Positions 60,829 to 64,000 of a stretch of DNA of 64,000 nucleotides are shown here, piece by piece. The notes beneath the pieces are model-generated. The model had not been told where the DNA came from. It ran no database searches and worked only from the letters and a program-made list of their open reading frames with translations. The first letter of the stretch is position 1; each line of letters starts with the position of its first letter. This DNA comes from JADGHX01 sp035760965 (GTDB lineage: Bacteria > Pseudomonadota > Gammaproteobacteria > Steroidobacterales > Steroidobacteraceae). The translations under genes and the position numbers were made by a program. The stretch covers positions 21,580 through 85,579 of the forward strand of contig DASTRY010000086.1 of assembly GCA_035760965.1 (NCBI GenBank), given 5' to 3'.

Positions 60829-62388
60829 CACTCGTTCGACGGCGGCACGCAGGGCGCCTGTGGCATCCGCGGTGCCGGACGCGGAGCGCCAGCCAATGAT
60901 CCCGTCCGGACGAATGAGAACGGCACCCTGCTCGTCGACCCCGTACGCCTCGCGAAGCCGCGATTGCGCCGAAGAGTCCGTCGGCTCGACGCGAACAGCG
61001 TGCAGATCGATCCGCAGCTCGGGTGCGACGGTCGCCGCCGCCCTCTCCCAGGCTTGCCCGCCGCTGCCCGCGAGGAGGAGGAATCGCTTTCCCACCAAGT
61101 CGTGAACTGCGACTGGACCGTCGGCGCGTGCAATGACGACGTGGGGCGCGCGCGAGCCCGGCGGCCGGAGCGGCGCGCGCGGGTCCTCGAACAGCGTGCC
61201 CTGGCCCTCCGCCACGAAGGGCCCTGCGGGATAGCGCTGCCCGAAGATCACCGCGAAATCGTCGACGATGGGCACCGGCGGCGGCAGCCGCTCGCCGAGG
61301 TTCTTGAACCAGGCACCGAGTCGTGCGAGGGCCTGGGCCAGCGTGTCCTCGGCGATGGGTCTGCGCTCGGCATCATACGTATCGAGCAGCGCGGGCGGCG
61401 CGCGGCCGCTCGTGACCAGCGCGAGCTTCCACGCCAGATTGTGTGCATCGTGAATGCCCGTGTTGCCACCGAAGCCGCCCGTCGGCGGCATCGAATGCGC
61501 GGCATCGCCGACGATGAACACGCGTCCGGCGCGAAAGCGATCGGCGACGTAAGCGGCAACCTCCCAGGGGCGCGCGTCGTACAGCTTCACGCGAAGGTCG
61601 TTGCGTCCGGCAGCGTGCCGGACCAGCTGCTCGGTGCGCGCCTGCTCGAAGTCCTCGGGCTTCTCACCGCGATCCGGCGCGAACTGCAGCGCGAGCAGCC
61701 AGCGGTCCTCACGCGGCAGCACCGACGCATTGATGTCCGTTACGAAGCACGACGTGAAGCGCTTGCCCTGCAGGTAGGGCTGCAAGTCCGCCTCGAAAAT
61801 GAGATTCATCCAGTGCTGGAGCACGCCCGGCCCGTGGCGGCCGATGCCGACGCGTTCGCGCGTCCTGCCGGCCACGCCGTCGGCGGCCACGACATAGGAG
61901 GCGCGAAGCACTTGCGTCTGCGACCCGCCGACCTCGCGAATGCTCGCGATCACCTCGTCCTCGTTCTGCTCGAGATCGACGAGCTCGTGGCCGAAGCGCA
62001 GGTCCGCGCCGAGCCGCTGCGCGTACCGGCGCAGGATGGGTTCGAGCTGGTCCTGATCGCAGGTCTCCGCAGTGACCGCGCTCAGATCGGAGGCGTCAGC
62101 CCAGGGCCGCCCTTGGAAATGCAAATCGGACGACGACGCGAGGTTCGGCGCGCGCGCAATCTCGCCGGACTTCTGATCACCGGTGCGGTGGGCGCGAATG
62201 TCGTCCTCGATGCCGAGGCTGCGATAGACCTCCATCGAGCGGGGCGAGATGCCCCGAAACTTGTACTGCACGGTCGTGCTGGCGTGGCGTTCCACCACCG
62301 TGCACGGGACGCCATGCTGTGCCAGCAGCGCGGCCGTGGTGAGCCCGTTCAGGCTCCCACCCACCACGAGAACCGATGTATCCGCCAT
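60817..62388 (-). CDS. FAD-dependent aromatic-ring monooxygenase (PheA/TfdB-like)
   Basis: A 523-residue flavoprotein of the aromatic-ring hydroxylase superfamily. ATG 62388 begins the dinucleotide-binding motif (VLVVGGSLNGLTTAALLAQHG) and has AAGGAGG upstream. The DG motif region (VVAADGVAGRTRERVGI) and the GD motif (RVFIVGDAAHSMPPTGGFGGNTGIHDAHNLAWKL) are intact. The C-terminal thioredoxin-like domain (about 390-520) is that of phenol-hydroxylase-like members. It would hydroxylate an aromatic or polyketide-type substrate with NAD(P)H and O2. The substrate is unknown. Confidence 0.9.
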   Translation of the reverse strand: MADTSVLVVGGSLNGLTTAALLAQHGVPCTVVERHASTTVQYKFRGISPRSMEVYRSLGIEDDIRAHRTGDQKSGEIARAPNLASSSDLHFQGRPWADASDLSAVTAETCDQDQLEPILRRYAQRLGADLRFGHELVDLEQNEDEVIASIREVGGSQTQVLRASYVVAADGVAGRTRERVGIGRHGPGVLQHWMNLIFEADLQPYLQGKRFTSCFVTDINASVLPREDRWLLALQFAPDRGEKPEDFEQARTEQLVRHAAGRNDLRVKLYDARPWEVAAYVADRFRAGRVFIVGDAAHSMPPTGGFGGNTGIHDAHNLAWKLALVTSGRAPPALLDTYDAERRPIAEDTLAQALARLGAWFKNLGERLPPPVPIVDDFAVIFGQRYPAGPFVAEGQGTLFEDPRAPLRPPGSRAPHVVIARADGPVAVHDLVGKRFLLLAGSGGQAWERAAATVAPELRIDLHAVRVEPTDSSAQSRLREAYGVDEQGAVLIRPDGIIGWRSASGTADATGALRAAVERVLCR

Positions 62389-62545
62389 GATCGCCGTCCT
62401 CCTTGCGGGTGAAGCCATGCGAGTCTAAAAAGGTCCGCGAAGCACTGGCCGGATCGATACGGACCCCGCTCGACCGCACGGCCCGCGACGGAACGAATGC
62501 CGGCCGGCAGCGATCTGTACTAGTCCACTCAAGGGAGAACGCGCC

Positions 62546-63283
62546 ATGCTCGTTGCGCCCCGCCACCCTGTCACCCGTCTCAAGTTGACGACCGCCGTGC
62601 TCGCGATCGTTGCCGCCGCCGCTGCCGACGTCGCCCTCGCCGACCTGAAGGCCGAGGCGCCGAAGAACGTCGACCTGACGGCGATCTGGAAGATCAATCC
62701 CAAGCTGAGCGATGACCCGCAGCAAGTGCTCGCGAAGCGGCGTGACGAGGAAAACAACCCGGGCGGCGTGCCGAGCGCAGGCCGGGGCGGACGCGGGACC
62801 ACCGCATCGGGCAGTTACGGGGACATCTTCGGCGGCGTGCTCTCGGGCACCATCGGCAAGGGCGGGATTCACACCGGGACGGGCGGTGGCACGGACGCGG
62901 ATCGGCCGGAGGCCGACCCGGCGCCCTCTTCCACGATGCGCATGCCGCTCGACTCGTTCCTCGCGACCGCCGAACAGTTCGAGATCGAACAGCGCCCGGA
63001 CGCGATGACGATCCGCACCGTCGACGAGACGACTTCGTGCAAGCCCGGCGAGACGGACAAGGTGCGGATGCCGAACGGCGACATGGTCGAGCGCCACTGC
63101 GGCTGGCAACGCGGCGCGTTCGTGATCGAGCTCGTGTCAGACGATGGTGAGAAGCGCACCAACCGCTACGAATTGCGACACGGCGAGAAGCAGCTCGTGA
63201 TGACGAGCGAGATCACGGGCGGGCACGGCAAGTTGCGCGGTTTGCAGCTCAAGCGCGTGTACGATCGCGCCCTCTCGTTCTGA
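62546..63283 (+). CDS. secreted hypothetical protein
   Basis: A 245-residue protein with an N-terminal export segment (about residues 14-34, ending ALA). The middle contains a Gly-rich stretch (SAGRGGRGTTASGSYGDIFGG, then GTIGKGGIHTGTGGGTD). A folded C-terminal part follows from about 125 with MRMPLDSFLATAEQFEIEQRPDAMTIRTVDETTSCKPGETDK. No family is certain. AAGGGAG lies before the ATG. It is divergent from the monooxygenase and followed seven bases later by a BON gene, with which it may form an operon. Confidence 0.72.
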   Translation: MLVAPRHPVTRLKLTTAVLAIVAAAAADVALADLKAEAPKNVDLTAIWKINPKLSDDPQQVLAKRRDEENNPGGVPSAGRGGRGTTASGSYGDIFGGVLSGTIGKGGIHTGTGGGTDADRPEADPAPSSTMRMPLDSFLATAEQFEIEQRPDAMTIRTVDETTSCKPGETDKVRMPNGDMVERHCGWQRGAFVIELVSDDGEKRTNRYELRHGEKQLVMTSEITGGHGKLRGLQLKRVYDRALSF

Positions 63284-63290
63284 GGGCGCA

Positions 63291-63620
63291 ATGCCGCATC
63301 GCTACGACATCACGTGGCCGCGGCCCTCCGGCGCACGCGGGCCCAAGAACTTCAAGCGGCTCGACAGTCGGATCAGGGACGACATCGCCGAGCGGCTCAT
63401 GCTTCGCGACGACATCGACTCGAGCGACGCCAGTGTCGAGGTGCGCGACGGCCGCGTGATCCTCGAGGGCAGCGTGCCCGAGCGCTGGATGAAGTTCGCC
63501 ATCGACGACATCGCGGAGAGCGTGCTCGGCGTGCGCGAAGTTCAGAACAACTTGCGCGTGCGCCCCACTCCCGATCGCGACGAGCTACGCGCCGAAACGA
63601 TGGGTGCGCGGCGCCGCTGA
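63291..63620 (+). CDS. BON-domain protein
   Basis: A 109-residue protein with one BON domain at about 25-92: RIRDDIAERLMLRDDIDSSDASVEVRDGRVILEGSVPERWMKFAIDDIAESVLGVREVQNNLRV. The N-terminal 20 residues (YDITWPRPSGARGPKNFKR) match cytosolic BON proteins seen near stress genes. No signal peptide. It lies seven bases after the secreted hypothetical gene. Confidence 0.85.
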   Translation: MPHRYDITWPRPSGARGPKNFKRLDSRIRDDIAERLMLRDDIDSSDASVEVRDGRVILEGSVPERWMKFAIDDIAESVLGVREVQNNLRVRPTPDRDELRAETMGARRR

Positions 63621-63655
63621 TCCAAACCGCGAGGAGTCGCGTAGAGCGGATGTGC

Positions 63656-63673
63656 GAGCGCTCGACAGCGCTC
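63656..63673. terminator. short stem-loop between convergent genes
   Basis: A 7-bp perfect stem (GAGCGCT / AGCGCTC) with a four-base loop between the BON gene and the MmyB-type gene. No T-tract follows, so terminator function is uncertain. Confidence 0.4.
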
Positions 63674-63679
63674 CCAAGA

Positions 63680-64000
63680 TCATTGCGTACTGCTTGCGGC
63701 AAACCTGGCGTGGGTTTCCATGACCGCGCGTCGAGCGGCGGCATTCTCCGGCATGCAGATCACCATGCGGATGTTCGGATGACCGTCCGGCACGACCGAG
63801 GTGTGCTCGAACGCCACCTCGCCGAAGCGCGGGTGATTGAACCGATGAATCCCGAACGGACGCAGCGTGAACTCCGGGATGCGCCAGAGCCGGCGGAACA
63901 GCGCCGACTGCGTATCGAGCCGATGAATCAACGCCTCGAACTTGGGATCGTCCGCATGCCGGCTGTAGTCGAAGCGCAAACGGGCGATCAGCTTGCGGGC
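63680..64000 (-). CDS. MmyB-type regulator ligand-binding domain (N-terminus cut by window edge)
   Basis: The C-terminal 106 residues of a helix-turn-helix regulator; the frame stays open to base 64000. It shows the MmyB ligand-binding domain pattern: ARLRFDYSRHADDPKFEALIHRLDTQSALFRRLWRIPE, then GIHRFNHPRFGEVAFEHTSVVPDGHPNIRMVICMP. These XRE-type proteins bind fatty-acid-like ligands and often repress a divergent gene. The DNA-binding domain and target lie outside the window. Confidence 0.85.
   Translation of the reverse strand, partial: ARKLIARLRFDYSRHADDPKFEALIHRLDTQSALFRRLWRIPEFTLRPFGIHRFNHPRFGEVAFEHTSVVPDGHPNIRMVICMPENAAARRAVMETHARFAASSTQ

Noticed and set aside
1..64000. CRISPR arrays, rRNA genes, prophage structural genes, replication origin
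   Set aside because: No regularly spaced repeat series, rRNA sequence, phage structural gene or origin-like cluster was seen.

Overview
This is a GC-rich chromosomal window from a Gram-negative bacterium. It encodes lipoproteins, an apolipoprotein N-acyltransferase, a TonB-dependent receptor, an RND/MFS-type tripartite efflux set and periplasmic quinohaemoproteins. These point to a free-living, aerobic, soil- or water-type proteobacterium. The mix of PQQ dehydrogenases, SnoaL-like proteins and TonB receptors would fit a Steroidobacter-like gammaproteobacterium, but that placement is inference and no rRNA or housekeeping marker is present to settle it.

Positions 1 to about 12.5 kb look like an accessory stress island that ends at a tRNA-Arg(ACG) gene. 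It carries small stress-type genes: an edge-cut fatty-acid desaturase, a CsbD-like protein, a DUF2383-type four-helix protein, a BON lipoprotein, a PRC-barrel secreted protein, a histone-H1-like basic protein, a fasciclin-domain protein and Hsp20. It also holds one large signalling protein (REC-PAS-GGDEF-EAL). Broken genes are common here: a second csbD copy with an internal deletion, a frameshifted hsp20, a fused remnant of an MntA/HepT toxin-antitoxin pair, a transposase stub, and a half-copy of the tRNA next to the intact tRNA. Together these suggest past integration at tRNA-Arg followed by decay.

From 13 to 48 kb the layout is ordinary chromosomal backbone of higher GC. It contains DUF1428, a frameshifted DUF6491-like gene, a YbhB-type protein, lnt-KTSC-DUF1615, AsmA and a dienelactone hydrolase. 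A GH94-type glycoside phosphorylase is coupled to a small membrane protein. Then follow an Fsr-type MFS pump, an MscS channel, a UBP zinc finger, a DUF885 lipoprotein, an AhpD-like protein, a DUF2892-DUF892 fusion, a 2OG-Fe dioxygenase, an EamA transporter, exonuclease III, a trans-sulfuration PLP enzyme, a PQQ alcohol dehydrogenase, an MDR reductase and a DUF899 protein. An EmrAB-NodT efflux operon is controlled by a divergent TetR regulator whose likely operators (three inverted repeats) are visible, and a hemerythrin protein follows.

From 47.9 to 60 kb lies the most interesting locus. Five minus-strand genes overlap end to start: a two-module secreted SnoaL-like protein, a one-module secreted SnoaL-like protein, a PQQ dehydrogenase-cytochrome c, an SMP-30-like beta-propeller lipoprotein and a secreted protein made of two tandem DUF8021-like modules. 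A second PQQ dehydrogenase-cytochrome c is transcribed divergently and faces a TonB-dependent receptor. All appear exported, so the locus reads as an outer-membrane-uptake plus periplasmic-oxidation pathway for an unknown alcohol or aldehyde substrate. The window closes with YjbQ, CutA, an FAD monooxygenase, a secreted hypothetical protein, a BON protein and the edge-cut end of an MmyB-type regulator.
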